Below are positions 1 to 10,454 of a stretch of 57,223 nt of DNA, piece after piece; the first letter of the stretch is position 1; every line of letters begins with the position of its first letter. This DNA is from Paracoccaceae bacterium (GTDB taxonomy: Bacteria > Pseudomonadota > Alphaproteobacteria > Rhodobacterales > Rhodobacteraceae), in contig JAFIEC010000251.1 in assembly GCA_020832725.1 (NCBI GenBank), positions 1 through 57,223 of the forward strand, given 5' to 3'. Under the pieces are notes generated by a model that was not told the DNA's origin, searched no databases, and was given only the letters and a program-made list of their open reading frames with translations. Position numbers and translations under genes: made by a program.

Positions 1-3000
1 CGACCAGCACATGGGGACCCGTCAGACCCAGCGGCAAGGTGATCGTCTCGGAATAGCTGGCGCTCTCCTGCGCATCAAGATCACCATCGCGCGAGAAATC
101 GGCCAGCCGGATCGCATCGCCGTCGATCGTGCCGTCGCGGGTCAGCCAGAGTGTGTCCACCCTGTCGCCAAGAACCGGGAACGCGGTGGGGTTGGCGACG
201 TCGTAGGAGAGATCGACATCCTCTCCGGCCACACCGCTTGCGGGGGCTGTCAGGGTCTCGGCCACGAGGTTCGGGCGGCCTATCAGGGTCGCATCATCGG
301 CTTTGGCCGTGTTGTTGTCATCAAGACCCGCCTCGAAGACCCGCCCGGTGCTGTCGGCAGTGACCGCGACACGGAAACTGCCCGACAGCAAGCCCGGCAG
401 CGCCACGGGACGGCTGACCGTGTAGCTTTCACCCGGCAGCAGGTCGAAATCGCGATCGACCGAGACCAGTGATCGCCGGTGATCGCCGGTATCGGCATCG
501 ACCAGCAGGATTTCATCCTGCCACGGCCCGCGCGCGGCCTCGGCACCGATATTGCCGACGGTGAAACTGACATCGAAGACCGATCCGGCATTGGCCGCCT
601 GGGGCGCCGTCACCGAGGTGACAACGAGATCGGGTGCGGCGCGGGACTGGATCTCGATGCCGGCCGACGCGGTGTTGTTGGAGGTCTCCGCCTCTGCGAC
701 GACACCCGTCGCATTGGTCCGCACGGCGATCTGCAGCGCACCCGAGGCATCGGCGGGCAGATCCACGCTGCGGCTCAGGCTGCGGGATTCGCCGGCGGCC
801 AGCGGCTCGCTCAGCGACACTTCGGCAAGCAGAACCGAGTCGGCATCCACCACCCCGCTGTCGGTCAGGTAGACATGATCGACAATCCCCGGCGGCATGT
901 CCTCGGTGCCGATATTCTCGACCACCCAGGTGACATCGACCGAACTGCCGGAAAACACCCGGTCCGCCGAGAGGTCGACCGAGACCATGTCCAGGTTGCG
1001 GTCAGGCACCTCGATCTCGATCGGCGATGCGGCCGAGGTGTTGTTGTCGCGGGTTCCCGGCTCGTCCAGAACTTCGCCCGCGTCGGTGATCACGAAGATC
1101 TTCCACGCGCCGGGGTCCACCGGGGGGAGGGTGATGTCGAGGCTTGCGGCATAGCTGTCGCCTGCCGCCAACGGATCCTCGCGCGCGACCTCGCCAAGGA
1201 TGATGTCGCCGGCATCGCCTGGCGTGTCGTTGCTGGTCAGGATCACGCGATCGGTCCAGGCGCTTTCGCGGGTCGTGACCGGGCCGATATTCTCGACCGA
1301 CCAGGAGATCGACACCGGCTCGCCCACCCGCGCATCCGCCGGTGCCGTCACGGTGCCAGCAGCCAGATCGGCACGCTGCGGCGCGATGGCATCGAAATCG
1401 ATGCGGTCGCTGTTGGCGGAATACCCCGAAAACCCGCTCTCGGGGTTCAGCTCGGTGAAGAACCGATCGCCGTCGATGTCGCGGTTGAGAATGAGCCGGA
1501 GCTCGATCTCTCCCACGGCCCCAAGAGGCATGTCCACGGAGGCCGTCACCTCGACGCTTTGTCCCGCCGCGACAGCCTCGCCGGGCAGCGTGATCTCGAG
1601 CTGAGTCTCGCCGGTGTCGTAATTGTAGATCCGCAGCCAATGGCGATGCCCGCCGGGCGCATCCATCCACCCGTCATTGGTGACGGTAAAGGCGAACTCG
1701 AGCGGCTCTCCGGCCTGCGGGGCATCGGTCAGAACGCGCAGGTCGGACAGGGCCAGATGCGGTGTGGCGATGACCCGCTCGCTGTCGATGTTGTCGGCCT
1801 CGGCATCGACGCCCGGCGCGCTCTCGACGACATCGCCGCTGCTGTCGAGCCGCACCTCGAAATGGAAGACGTCGAAGGCATCCTCGCCCTCGGGCAGCGT
1901 GAAGGTGGCGCTGCGCTGGACGGTGTCGTCGATGCCCAGATTGTCGGACACCACCACATCCCTTACCTGCACGACATTGGCAGAGGCCCTGTGGCGCCCC
2001 TGCAGCAACAGCGCCTGCTCTGTCCACGGACCTTCGGCCACGGCGTTGCCGCGGTTGGCCGCGTCCCAGCGCAAGGTGACGGTCTCGCCGGGGCCCCACT
2101 CGGACGGATCGGGCAGGATGATGTTCTCGAGAACCAGGTTGGGAAAGGCGGCCTCTTGGGCAGAGACGGTCAGCGCCGCGACATTGTCGAATTCGGCCAG
2201 CCCGTCGGGGGCGGATTCAGCCAGCGCGTTGACGGCATCGGTGATCACCTGAACCGCGAGCTCTCCGGTGCCGTCATCACCCGCAGGCAGCGCGACGGTG
2301 GCACTGCGCTCCAGCCCGGCACCCGGTGCCAGCGCCGCGTCGTCCAGATCGAGGTCGAGCAGACGCGCGTCCAGCAGTGCGCCTGTGTCGAGGTTGCGGA
2401 CCACCAGGCGCTCCTGCAGCGCGCCACTCGCCTCTTCGGCACCCTCGTTCGTCGTCCGCCAGCGGAGGGTCAGCGGCTGGCCAGACGCGGCACTGCCATC
2501 CACCCGCAGGTCGCTGACCGTCAGGTTCGGCCCCGATGCCCCGTCGGGGCGCGGCATGGGCACGGATTCCGGGCGCAACCCGGTGATCGCGATCATCCGG
2601 GCAGTCTGTGCCGGTGCGCTATGGGAGCCGCTGCCGCTGATCTGCACCAGATAGCGGTCACTGGTGGGCAATGTCAGCTTGAGTGGCGTGCCGAGGGACG
2701 ATTGCGCGATCTCCCGGCCATCCGGGGAGACCACGCGCATCTCACCCGTCGCATCGCCGGCCGCCAGCATCAGCAGGACGTCCTGCCCGGCCTCTCCCTC
2801 GAGCGTGCGCAAGGCCGAGCTGTTGGCCGGATCAAGCCGGACGTCGGATGGAATGCCGGGTTCGAGGGCGACATCCTCATCGGCGGAATGCAGGATCAGT
2901 TCCGCGTCGGCTCCGGTCTCGATCTCGAGGATGTAGTCGCCTTCGGAGAGCTTCCACAAGGCGTGCTCATTGACACTGCCAAAGCCCGAAAGCTCTCCCT

Positions 3001-6000
3001 CCAGCACAAGCCCATCGGGCCCGGCCAGGCGCCAGGTCGTGTCGGCATCCGCCGCAAGAAGATCCATCTGCACAAAGTCGCGCCGGTCGAGCGAAAAGGC
3101 GAAACGCTGCGTTCCCGCTGCCACGGTATCGATCTGGAGACGATCGCCAAAGGTGACCGCCACGGGGGCAGGCACCGGGTGCAATGCGATGGTCGCCTCC
3201 TCGGATCCGCTTCGGCGGAACCGTTCGATGAGCAGGAAATACCCGCCCTCCGACAGACCGCTCAGGTCAAGCGGCATGTCGGACATGGTGGTGATCTGGT
3301 CGGTAAGGCTCCGGCCCTGCCTGTCGAGGACATGGAGGATGACACCCTCCATCGTATCGGATGCCACCAGCACGGGATCGTCGGCCTCGACATCGATGGC
3401 CGACAGATCAAGCGCCCGGGTGTTGAACTCCTCGACGGTGGGAACGGTGACCGAAGCACCTTTGTCAAGCGCGGCCGCCTCGGACCCCGCCAGCAGCCGG
3501 ATCGCGTTCTCTTGGGTCTCGTCCCGATCCAGACCCGTGACGACAAGCTCGTAATCCCCTGCATCCAGGGAAAAGACCGGGGGAGGCAGCCGATGCGTGC
3601 TCAGGGTGTCGCCAAAGCTGCGGGCCGCCGCGACCGAACCGCTCGTCGAGCGGATCTCCCAGAACATGGAGTTCAAGCGGCTCTCCACCTCGAGCGCCAC
3701 CACATCGGGTTCGTCGAGCGAAAAGGTGAACACCCGCTCGCGCCCTGGCAGGTCGATATCGGCGCGCGTGGTTTCGCCGAATGTCAGCGGTGTGGTGATC
3801 GTCTCGACACGATGCAGGCGGAGGTCGATCACCTTTGGGTCCGGCTCGGAGTAGCGGCCCGCGACGACGACGAAGTATTGCCCGTCCCGATCGAGCTCGA
3901 CAGGCCAGAGGCTTCCATCGCTCGTGGCGCTCACCGGCCGGGTCTCGAGCCTTTCGCCATCGGGGTCGAGCAGTGTCAGGCGCACCTGCCCGGTATCGAG
4001 GCCCAGCGTCTCGAGAAAGATCTTCTCGCCGCTGGTGCCGTCGAAGGAAAAGACTTCTGTTGAATTGCCGGGGTCGAGCGCAACCGACGTATCCTCGTCG
4101 GCCGCCATCGGCGTTGCGTCGTCGAGGTTCAGCAGGCGGAACCCATAGCTGCCGGTGGCCCCGGACTGGCCTTCGACGTAGAGGGAATAGCTTCCGGGCC
4201 CAAGCGACAACGCGTTGCGGAACCGCGAGTCCGAGGGGTCGGCCCAGGCAAAGCGTTGCGTCCCCTCGTCCAGTCCCGGGCCCGTGATCTCCATCCGGAT
4301 CGAATTGCCGCCGTTGAGTCCGTCGAACATTACCAGTGACGGTGCCTCGACGGTGAAGTCGTAGCGATCGGCGGGGTAGTTGTTCTGCCCGCCGATATCC
4401 TCGAGCGTTCCGTTGTAGGTCTGGCCGAAGACGATGTCCTGCCCTGACTGCGGCGTCGGCGTGATGGCGATGTTGTCGAAATCATGATCCGCCGGGTTGC
4501 CCGACGGGGTCGCGACCTCGATCGCGAAACGGCCCTCGCCCAGGCGAAAGCGGTCGCCGATGAAGGCGCGGTCCAGAAGGATCGTCTCTTCTTCGCCGTC
4601 GCGTGCCAGATGAACCGACACTTCCAGCCCGGCGGTCGCATGGGCCATCTCCACCCGCATCCGCGCGAAATCGCTGTCCGACAGGCTCTCGCCCAGATCC
4701 TCCGTGGCCAGCGTGTTGCCGCCCCGCCGCAGTACGATTCGGTTGGTTTCGTCGCCCTGGGAATCGCGGCTGATCTCGAACTCGAGATAGAGCGCGTCCT
4801 CGTAATCGCTGCGAATGCTCCAGTTGTTGGAGTAGAACGTCCTTGCGCCGGTATCGCCCAGCGTGTCGGAGGGCAGCCATCCCAGGGTAAAGCCGTCCCC
4901 CCGGCTGGCCTGGCTCTCGGGCGCTGTGGCGCGGTAGTCGAACGCGAACTCGATCGCATCGAGTTCGCCGTCATGGACCCTGTCGAAGAAGACGACGTTC
5001 TCGGCGTTGGCATCGGTCAGCGCGCTCATGCGAAGGAAACGGTTTCCGTCGTCCTCCTCGATCAGCCGTGCCTCGTTGCCGCGCTGGTTGTCGAGGACAT
5101 AGCCGATCCCTGCGGTGTTGAAGTCCGCCTCGGTGGCACCGATGGTCGGGCTGCGACCGTCCTGTACGATCTGGAAGATCACCTGCTCGTCGAGGATCAG
5201 ATACCATCTGCCGGGCGTGTTCAGGGCGGCGTCGATTGTGTTGCCGGACAAGGCGATCTCGCCGCTCTCGGATACAAGCTGCGCCGAACTGCCCCAGCTC
5301 CATGATCCGTCAAGCCGCTCTCGCGTGATGTCGGTGCGGCTGTCGATCTCGAAGCTGTAGATTGCGCTGCCTTCGAAGGGGCCGGTGGAAATCTCCTGAT
5401 TGAAGGTGATGTCCTCGGCCTCTGCGCGCGCATCGCGCAGCACCACGCGGTAGTCGGCATCACGGACGTTGAACCCGGTTGCGTAAACCCTGAACGTGTA
5501 CTCCCCCGGATCGACCTGCATGATCCGCGGCGACGAGCCGTAGCTGTTGCTCAGGTTGTGCGACTCGACCTGATCGCCCTGCGCATCCAGCAATTGCCAG
5601 CGCAGCCCGTCACCCTCAAGCGCATCGACCAGCAGATCAGTGCGGCTCTCGAGGCTGACCGCATAGCGGTGATCGACCGTGTTGATCGGGATCGTCCCGT
5701 TTGCTTCGACCCCAGGAGCGAGACTTCCCTGGCGGGTCGCGCGATCGTAAAGCGTGATCTCGCGCGCGAAGGCCCGGGCATGGTCATTGGCGACATAGAG
5801 ATAATGCACCCCGTCGCTGCGGGCGGTCATGCTCTCCGCAATGCCGGATTCCGTCTCGTTGTCCGGCTCGGCGGCGAACATCCGGGCATCGAGCGCGTTG
5901 TCGTCGCTGTCACGTACCACGTAGCTTCGGCCTGCCTCTGCCTCGAAGCGAAACAGGCGGCCCAGTTCTGCAGCGGGCGACTCGATCGTGACAGCGTCTC

Positions 6001-9000
6001 CCGGCGTGATGTCCTGCGCCTCGGCCGCCAGGTCGATCAGCCGGAAGGCAAAGTCCCCCGTGGGCGGACCGTTGCTGGTAAAGCGCAAGATATGCGAACC
6101 GGCCCCGAGGGTGATGCCGTTCCTGTCGTGAAAGCCGCGCGTCATCTGCTCGGAGCGCAGCGTGTCCATGGGGCCGATCACCTCGACGCGGTGACGCATG
6201 CTGCCCAGCAATTCCAGAAGGAAGAACCCGGGCTCGTCCAGATCGAGCGTGTAGTCGATGACATCGAACCGCGAGTCCCGCCGACCGAAAATGATGCCAT
6301 CCTCGAGCGGCGCGATCTCGGCACTGCTTCCGCCTGCCGCCCGGTTGAACACGAGGCTGCCGGCCCCTTCCGAGAAGTCCAGGGCAAGCTTCAGTTCCGG
6401 ATCGCCGCCCAGCCAGTTGCCGGCATGACCATCGGCGCGGGTCGCCGCATCGGCCGCATCACCCCGAAGGCGCAGCGCGCCGATCACGCCGTGGAAACGC
6501 TCGTCGCCCGAGTGTTGCGGCAGCCCGCCCAGCACCAGTTCGGCCGGGCTGTCGAACCAGCTCTCCGATACGGCGGCACTGGCCGCGCGCTCGCCATCGA
6601 CATAGAGGAACAGGCGGCCTTCGTCGCGGTCGATGATGGCATCGACCTCGATGACCTCGCCGATGAGGCGTGAGGAGGACTCGGTCGCGGTGCGGGTGGT
6701 CGTGGCGTCCTGTGCGTTCAGGGCCCGGGCGAACACGCGGTCATTGCTGTCGAGGCCGATCGACAGGATTTCCTGGCCGCTGTCGGCAACGAGGCTTGCG
6801 AGCAGCCGGGAGCGCTCCAGCCCGTCGACGGCAAAACTTGCACTCAGGGTGACCTGCCGGCCAATGTCCCCGATCTCGGCACGCGCAAAGCTGGCGGTCT
6901 CCGCGCCCCGCAGCCGCAGCGCGGCGCTGCCGTCGGGCATCTCTGTCCAGGCCGGGGCATAGGCCGGCAGGTCGCCCAGATCGACCGCCTCGGGTGCCGG
7001 CTCTCCTGTCAGAAGGCCGACGATGCGCGTCAGCGGCGAGTTGAAGGCGGCGGTGCTGGGCCCTTCGAACGCCAGCCAGTAGCGCCCGTCATAGGGAAGC
7101 TGCACATTGCGGAAGCTGACCGGCGAGGTTGCCCGTTCGATCAGGCTCCCGTCATCGGCAAAGAGCGCGACCCGCATGGCACCGCTGCCGGACAGGTAAT
7201 CGGTCCGCAGGATCGTGTCGCGCAACCCCTCGATCTCGAACAAGGTGCTGGACCCTGAGCCGGGCAGGGTGACGGTTTGCAGACCGTCATTGATCTCCAT
7301 CCGCGGGACATCCGCCAGATCCAGCAACCGAAAGCCATGACGCCCGGCGCTGTTGAAGCCGATCTCGTAGGTGCCCGGATCGAGGACGAGCACATGCCCC
7401 GGCTCCGAAAAGAACGTCGTGCCGCCATCAGGCCGGATAAGCCGTGGCTGTGTGCCGACGATGTTGTCGAAATAGAGGCGGGTCGTCTCGTCCAGTGTGA
7501 ATTCGTAGCGGATGCTCTCATCCGTGCCGAGAACGCCCGTGACGACATCGTCGCCCTCCGGGATCCCGGTCAGTACCACGCGCTCTGCATCGCCCGTGCT
7601 CGGCGCAAGCGGGGCATCCGAATCCTCGAAGTCGAGGGCCAGCGCGATGGCCTGTTCTCCGGGCGTGGCGCCGGTGGCGTGGATGTCGGCGATCGCTGCG
7701 GCATCGAGGGCTTCGTTGCGCACCACGAAACGGTCGATCCGTCCCCAGATCGGATTGGTGTTATTGGTGCTTTCGCTGCTGATCTCGAGCGGCCGCAGGG
7801 ATCCCAGCCCCTGACCGGATCGACTGGCCGACGCCACCTGCGCCCCATCGACATGCAACCGCATCTCGCCCGCGTCGCGGTCGGCCACCAGCGCGACGTG
7901 GTGCCACTGCCCGGTTTCCATCACTCCGGCATCGGTGGTGTCGGACGCATAGCCGCCCCCGGCCCGGGCCGAGGCCCGCAATGAGCCATCGTCGCGCAAC
8001 TCCACGATCAGGTTGCGCTGGGTCGCTCCGCGCTGCTCGAACAACGGCACGCGCTGGTTCGTCATGCGGTCGATGTGAAACCAGCCCTCCAGCGTGAAGC
8101 TCTCTGCAAGGTCGGCGGCACCATCGAGGTCAAGCTCGAGCAGCATGCCCGATTGCATCTTGAGGGCCGTCGCCCCGTTGCGCCCATCGCCCAGCGTCAG
8201 CGGCTCCGGTCCCTCCCCGGGCGTGATCGTGCGACGGATCGGAGGGATCCCGGCGTCGGATTCAAGCGAGACGGTGAACTCGACCGGGTCCGGCTGCTGG
8301 CTGGCCGCTTCGAAAACCAGATAGACGACACCGGTATAACTCGACAGATCGGCGCCGAACGTTGACGTCGCCGCCCGAAGATACGCGCCTTCGACGTCAT
8401 ATACGACCGCCATGAAGCCGACCGGCGCGCTCACGAATGCCCGCGTCTCTTCGTCTCCGAGATCCAGCCGGACCGCGCCAACCCGGTCCCCCGGGTCCTG
8501 GGCAAGGGCGACCTCGTCTCCGATCTGCAACGTCGGGGCATCCGCCAGCGACACGAGCGCAAGCTCGAAATCCTTCTCCTCGCTGCCGGAATTGACCACC
8601 TCCACGACATATGTCTCGCCCGCCTGCGTCGGCAGCATGTAGCCCTGCCAGAAGGCGGAACCCGAGGTCTGTACTGTCGGATCGCGCAAGGATTGCGGCG
8701 AGGTGACGACTTCGTCGCCTCCGAACCGTCGCCAGGAGAGTTGCTGATCCTGCCCGATTGAATCCAGCATCACAGGCTCGCCGGTGCCGGTGTAGGTGAA
8801 ATATGCCCGCCCCTCGGGCGCAATGGTGCCGCTGGCGACATCGCCCGGGTCAAGATGGGGCAATGCGTCCGCGGCGAGCGCTGCCGCCTCGACCTCAACG
8901 GACACCACATCCGGCCGGGAGGCGAAGCGCTTTCGGGATACAAGCAGGTACTCGCCTGCATCGATTGCGGGCACAACGGTCATGTCTCGTGCCATCCCGT

Positions 9001-10210
9001 CGTGCAGGACGCGACCGCCGGGGCCCATCAGCAGAAAGTTGTTGTCGCTGTTGTCGGCTGCCATGAACGACAGCGCCGATGGCTCATCGAGGCGGAACGA
9101 CACCGCACCCGCGCGCGACTCTCCGAAGGTGCGCACGTTCGAGGCCTCGTCCAGCTCGATCTCGGAGACGGCGTCCGGTGTCATCAGCACAGCCGCATAT
9201 GCATGACTTGACGTGCGCGCCGAGGCGAAGGACAGCTCCCACGCGCCCGCCTCGAGGTGGACGGGCTGGCCTGACGCGACATCCACCTCTCCGGCGGGTC
9301 CGCTCAGAGACACCGACACACCCACCGCCCTGTATTCGAGGACAGCCCAGCTGTCCTCCCGCAGGGTGAAGCGGTGCACATGCACCCGGCCATCATCGCC
9401 CGACAGCGTTCCCGACATCTCGGTGCCCGGCGCGGTGGCGAATTCCACCGCGCGCTCGTCCGACAGCGGCCCTGCCTGACGCCGAAGAAGAAAGGTCGCG
9501 GTATCGGCCTCTTCCTGGTCGAAATCACCCTCGACCACCAGCCGGTAGCGCCCTGTCTCTTCCAGCGGGGACAGGACGCGATCGCTCAGGCCGGGGAAAC
9601 TGGCCTCCACCTTGCCCGACGGTGCGATCAGGGAGACCTTGAACGGGCCGTCCCCGCCCGTGATGCGGTATTCCTCGGTCTCGATGCCGTCGAAATGGAA
9701 GACCTGCGCCTCGCTCGCCTCCGATTGCGCCACGGTGACGTCCTCGCCCGGATTCACCTCCTGTGCATCCGCGAGGTCGATCAGACGAAACCGATAATCG
9801 CCGGTGACCTCGTCGTGCCCTTCGGCGGCGACAACGACATCATAGGTTCCCGGACCCAGCGAAAGGACCGGGCTGGCCACCTCGGCAATCTCGCTGTCCG
9901 CGAATGCGCGCTGGTCGACCAATGTCTCGTCGGGCCCGATGAGGGACCAGGTCAGACCCTCGGGTGCTGCGCGCGCATCGAAGAGCAGCTCGCGATGGTC
10001 GGTCAGCGTGAAGGTATAGACATCGGTTTCCCCGGGGACGCTGATGCGTGCATCGACCGGCAGGAAATCAGCCGAGAGCAGCAGGCGGTTCTCAAGCGTC
10101 TCGAAGGTGAAGGCGGACGAGACGCTGTCGTCTCCCGCAGGCGCAGAACGCCCCGGCCCCGAGATCCGCTGCCGCCGTCCCGAGAACCATCTGCTTGACC
10201 CCTCACCCAT
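1..10210 (-). CDS. Giant LEPR-XLL / LamG / CARDB surface protein (C-terminus off the left edge)
   Basis: One frame is open from an ATG at 10210 to the window edge, giving at least 3403 codons; frame continuity was checked near 8 spots including 7081, 4738 and 358. The N-terminus (residues 36-48, FETLENRLLLSAD) matches the LEPR-XLL signature (LEPRxLLSAD) of very large exported bacterial proteins. A repeated beta module follows, each ending in a FRLxDLA-like strand (about residues 138, 552, 958, 1392, 1590, 2022), resembling pre-peptidase C-terminal-like domains. LamG/ConA-like domains lie at about 675-850 and 1085-1245, with a third ConA-like region at about 1697-1920. From about 2560 there are seven CARDB repeats (PNLxVxxL ... 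VxNxG), the last cut off. The composition is acidic and I noticed no cysteine in the parts I translated. Role is inferred: secreted or surface adhesin or carbohydrate-binding scaffold, probably type I secreted. The secretion signal would lie outside the window. Confidence 0.9.
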   Translation of the reverse strand, partial: MGEGSSRWFSGRRQRISGPGRSAPAGDDSVSSAFTFETLENRLLLSADFLPVDARISVPGETDVYTFTLTDHRELLFDARAAPEGLTWSLIGPDETLVDQRAFADSEIAEVASPVLSLGPGTYDVVVAAEGHDEVTGDYRFRLIDLADAQEVNPGEDVTVAQSEASEAQVFHFDGIETEEYRITGGDGPFKVSLIAPSGKVEASFPGLSDRVLSPLEETGRYRLVVEGDFDQEEADTATFLLRRQAGPLSDERAVEFATAPGTEMSGTLSGDDGRVHVHRFTLREDSWAVLEYRAVGVSVSLSGPAGEVDVASGQPVHLEAGAWELSFASARTSSHAYAAVLMTPDAVSEIELDEASNVRTFGESRAGAVSFRLDEPSALSFMAADNSDNNFLLMGPGGRVLHDGMARDMTVVPAIDAGEYLLVSRKRFASRPDVVSVEVEAAALAADALPHLDPGDVASGTIAPEGRAYFTYTGTGEPVMLDSIGQDQQLSWRRFGGDEVVTSPQSLRDPTVQTSGSAFWQGYMLPTQAGETYVVEVVNSGSEEKDFELALVSLADAPTLQIGDEVALAQDPGDRVGAVRLDLGDEETRAFVSAPVGFMAVVYDVEGAYLRAATSTFGADLSSYTGVVYLVFEAASQQPDPVEFTVSLESDAGIPPIRRTITPGEGPEPLTLGDGRNGATALKMQSGMLLELDLDGAADLAESFTLEGWFHIDRMTNQRVPLFEQRGATQRNLIVELRDDGSLRASARAGGGYASDTTDAGVMETGQWHHVALVADRDAGEMRLHVDGAQVASASRSGQGLGSLRPLEISSESTNNTNPIWGRIDRFVVRNEALDAAAIADIHATGATPGEQAIALALDFEDSDAPLAPSTGDAERVVLTGIPEGDDVVTGVLGTDESIRYEFTLDETTRLYFDNIVGTQPRLIRPDGGTTFFSEPGHVLVLDPGTYEIGFNSAGRHGFRLLDLADVPRMEINDGLQTVTLPGSGSSTLFEIEGLRDTILRTDYLSGSGAMRVALFADDGSLIERATSPVSFRNVQLPYDGRYWLAFEGPSTAAFNSPLTRIVGLLTGEPAPEAVDLGDLPAYAPAWTEMPDGSAALRLRGAETASFARAEIGDIGRQVTLSASFAVDGLERSRLLASLVADSGQEILSIGLDSNDRVFARALNAQDATTTRTATESSSRLIGEVIEVDAIIDRDEGRLFLYVDGERAASAAVSESWFDSPAELVLGGLPQHSGDERFHGVIGALRLRGDAADAATRADGHAGNWLGGDPELKLALDFSEGAGSLVFNRAAGGSSAEIAPLEDGIIFGRRDSRFDVIDYTLDLDEPGFFLLELLGSMRHRVEVIGPMDTLRSEQMTRGFHDRNGITLGAGSHILRFTSNGPPTGDFAFRLIDLAAEAQDITPGDAVTIESPAAELGRLFRFEAEAGRSYVVRDSDDNALDARMFAAEPDNETESGIAESMTARSDGVHYLYVANDHARAFAREITLYDRATRQGSLAPGVEANGTIPINTVDHRYAVSLESRTDLLVDALEGDGLRWQLLDAQGDQVESHNLSNSYGSSPRIMQVDPGEYTFRVYATGFNVRDADYRVVLRDARAEAEDITFNQEISTGPFEGSAIYSFEIDSRTDITRERLDGSWSWGSSAQLVSESGEIALSGNTIDAALNTPGRWYLILDEQVIFQIVQDGRSPTIGATEADFNTAGIGYVLDNQRGNEARLIEEDDGNRFLRMSALTDANAENVVFFDRVHDGELDAIEFAFDYRATAPESQASRGDGFTLGWLPSDTLGDTGARTFYSNNWSIRSDYEDALYLEFEISRDSQGDETNRIVLRRGGNTLATEDLGESLSDSDFARMRVEMAHATAGLEVSVHLARDGEEETILLDRAFIGDRFRLGEGRFAIEVATPSGNPADHDFDNIAITPTPQSGQDIVFGQTYNGTLEDIGGQNNYPADRYDFTVEAPSLVMFDGLNGGNSIRMEITGPGLDEGTQRFAWADPSDSRFRNALSLGPGSYSLYVEGQSGATGSYGFRLLNLDDATPMAADEDTSVALDPGNSTEVFSFDGTSGEKIFLETLGLDTGQVRLTLLDPDGERLETRPVSATSDGSLWPVELDRDGQYFVVVAGRYSEPDPKVIDLRLHRVETITTPLTFGETTRADIDLPGRERVFTFSLDEPDVVALEVESRLNSMFWEIRSTSGSVAAARSFGDTLSTHRLPPPVFSLDAGDYELVVTGLDRDETQENAIRLLAGSEAAALDKGASVTVPTVEEFNTRALDLSAIDVEADDPVLVASDTMEGVILHVLDRQGRSLTDQITTMSDMPLDLSGLSEGGYFLLIERFRRSGSEEATIALHPVPAPVAVTFGDRLQIDTVAAGTQRFAFSLDRRDFVQMDLLAADADTTWRLAGPDGLVLEGELSGFGSVNEHALWKLSEGDYILEIETGADAELILHSADEDVALEPGIPSDVRLDPANSSALRTLEGEAGQDVLLMLAAGDATGEMRVVSPDGREIAQSSLGTPLKLTLPTSDRYLVQISGSGSHSAPAQTARMIAITGLRPESVPMPRPDGASGPNLTVSDLRVDGSAASGQPLTLRWRTTNEGAEEASGALQERLVVRNLDTGALLDARLLDLDLDDAALAPGAGLERSATVALPAGDDGTGELAVQVITDAVNALAESAPDGLAEFDNVAALTVSAQEAAFPNLVLENIILPDPSEWGPGETVTLRWDAANRGNAVAEGPWTEQALLLQGRHRASANVVQVRDVVVSDNLGIDDTVQRSATFTLPEGEDAFDVFHFEVRLDSSGDVVESAPGVDAEADNIDSERVIATPHLALSDLRVLTDAPQAGEPLEFAFTVTNDGWMDAPGGHRHWLRIYNYDTGETQLEITLPGEAVAAGQSVEVTASVDMPLGAVGEIELRLILNRDIDGDRFFTELNPESGFSGYSANSDRIDFDAIAPQRADLAAGTVTAPADARVGEPVSISWSVENIGPVTTRESAWTDRVILTSNDTPGDAGDIILGEVAREDPLAAGDSYAASLDITLPPVDPGAWKIFVITDAGEVLDEPGTRDNNTSAASPIEIEVPDRNLDMVSVDLSADRVFSGSSVDVTWVVENIGTEDMPPGIVDHVYLTDSGVVDADSVLLAEVSLSEPLAAGESRSLSRSVDLPADASGALQIAVRTNATGVVAEAETSNNTASAGIEIQSRAAPDLVVTSVTAPQAANAGSVFDVSFTVGNIGAEAARGPWQDEILLVDADTGDHRRSLVSVDRDFDLLPGESYTVSRPVALPGLLSGSFRVAVTADSTGRVFEAGLDDNNTAKADDATLIGRPNLVAETLTAPASGVAGEDVDLSYDVANPTAFPVLGDRVDTLWLTRDGTIDGDAIRLADFSRDGDLDAQESASYSETITLPLGLTGPHVLV

Positions 10211-10270
10211 CTGTCGCTCTAAGCCTTGGATAATCTGACATATTTCCCCAAGGTCGAGTGTGCAGATGGC

Positions 10271-10308
10271 ATTCCTGTCACGCAACCCCCCGGCGAAAAT
10301 TCCTGTCA
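10271..10308 (-). repeat. Two direct copies of TGACAGGAAT upstream of the giant gene
   Basis: The 10-mer reads ATTCCTGTCA on the plus strand at 10271-10280 and again at 10299-10308, 28 bp apart start to start, so TGACAGGAAT on the strand of the giant gene. It lies 61-98 bp before the start codon, where an activator could bind. The regulator is unknown. Confidence 0.4.
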
Positions 10309-10430
10309 GGCGCCGCGATCGGTCGAAGATCAGGCGCTAGAAAGCTGTTCATGAACGATGAATTTTCCTGCCCTCGGGGCAGCCCGATCCGCGCGAGCCG
10401 GGTTGGCCGATGACGGCGGCAAGATCATGC

Positions 10431-10454
10431 CGATATGTAGTCGAATCCATATCG
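10431..10454. promoter_or_regulatory. Inverted repeat CGATATG-N10-CATATCG
   Basis: Perfect 7-bp arms at 10431-10437 and 10448-10454 in otherwise GC-rich DNA between nrsF and the giant gene. The shape fits a dimeric regulator site, for example of the LuxR type, but no cognate regulator can be named. It may be chance. Confidence 0.3.

Noticed and set aside
479..4063. A 1194-codon plus-strand open frame
   Set aside because: It lies antisense to the giant gene. Its product is a Gly/Arg/His/Asp-rich string with no domain, whereas the minus frame shows clear CARDB repeats. Long antisense frames are common where GC at third positions is extreme.
5558..6673. Plus-strand frame of 371 codons
   Set aside because: Antisense to the giant gene, which reads well there on the minus strand; no recognisable motif.
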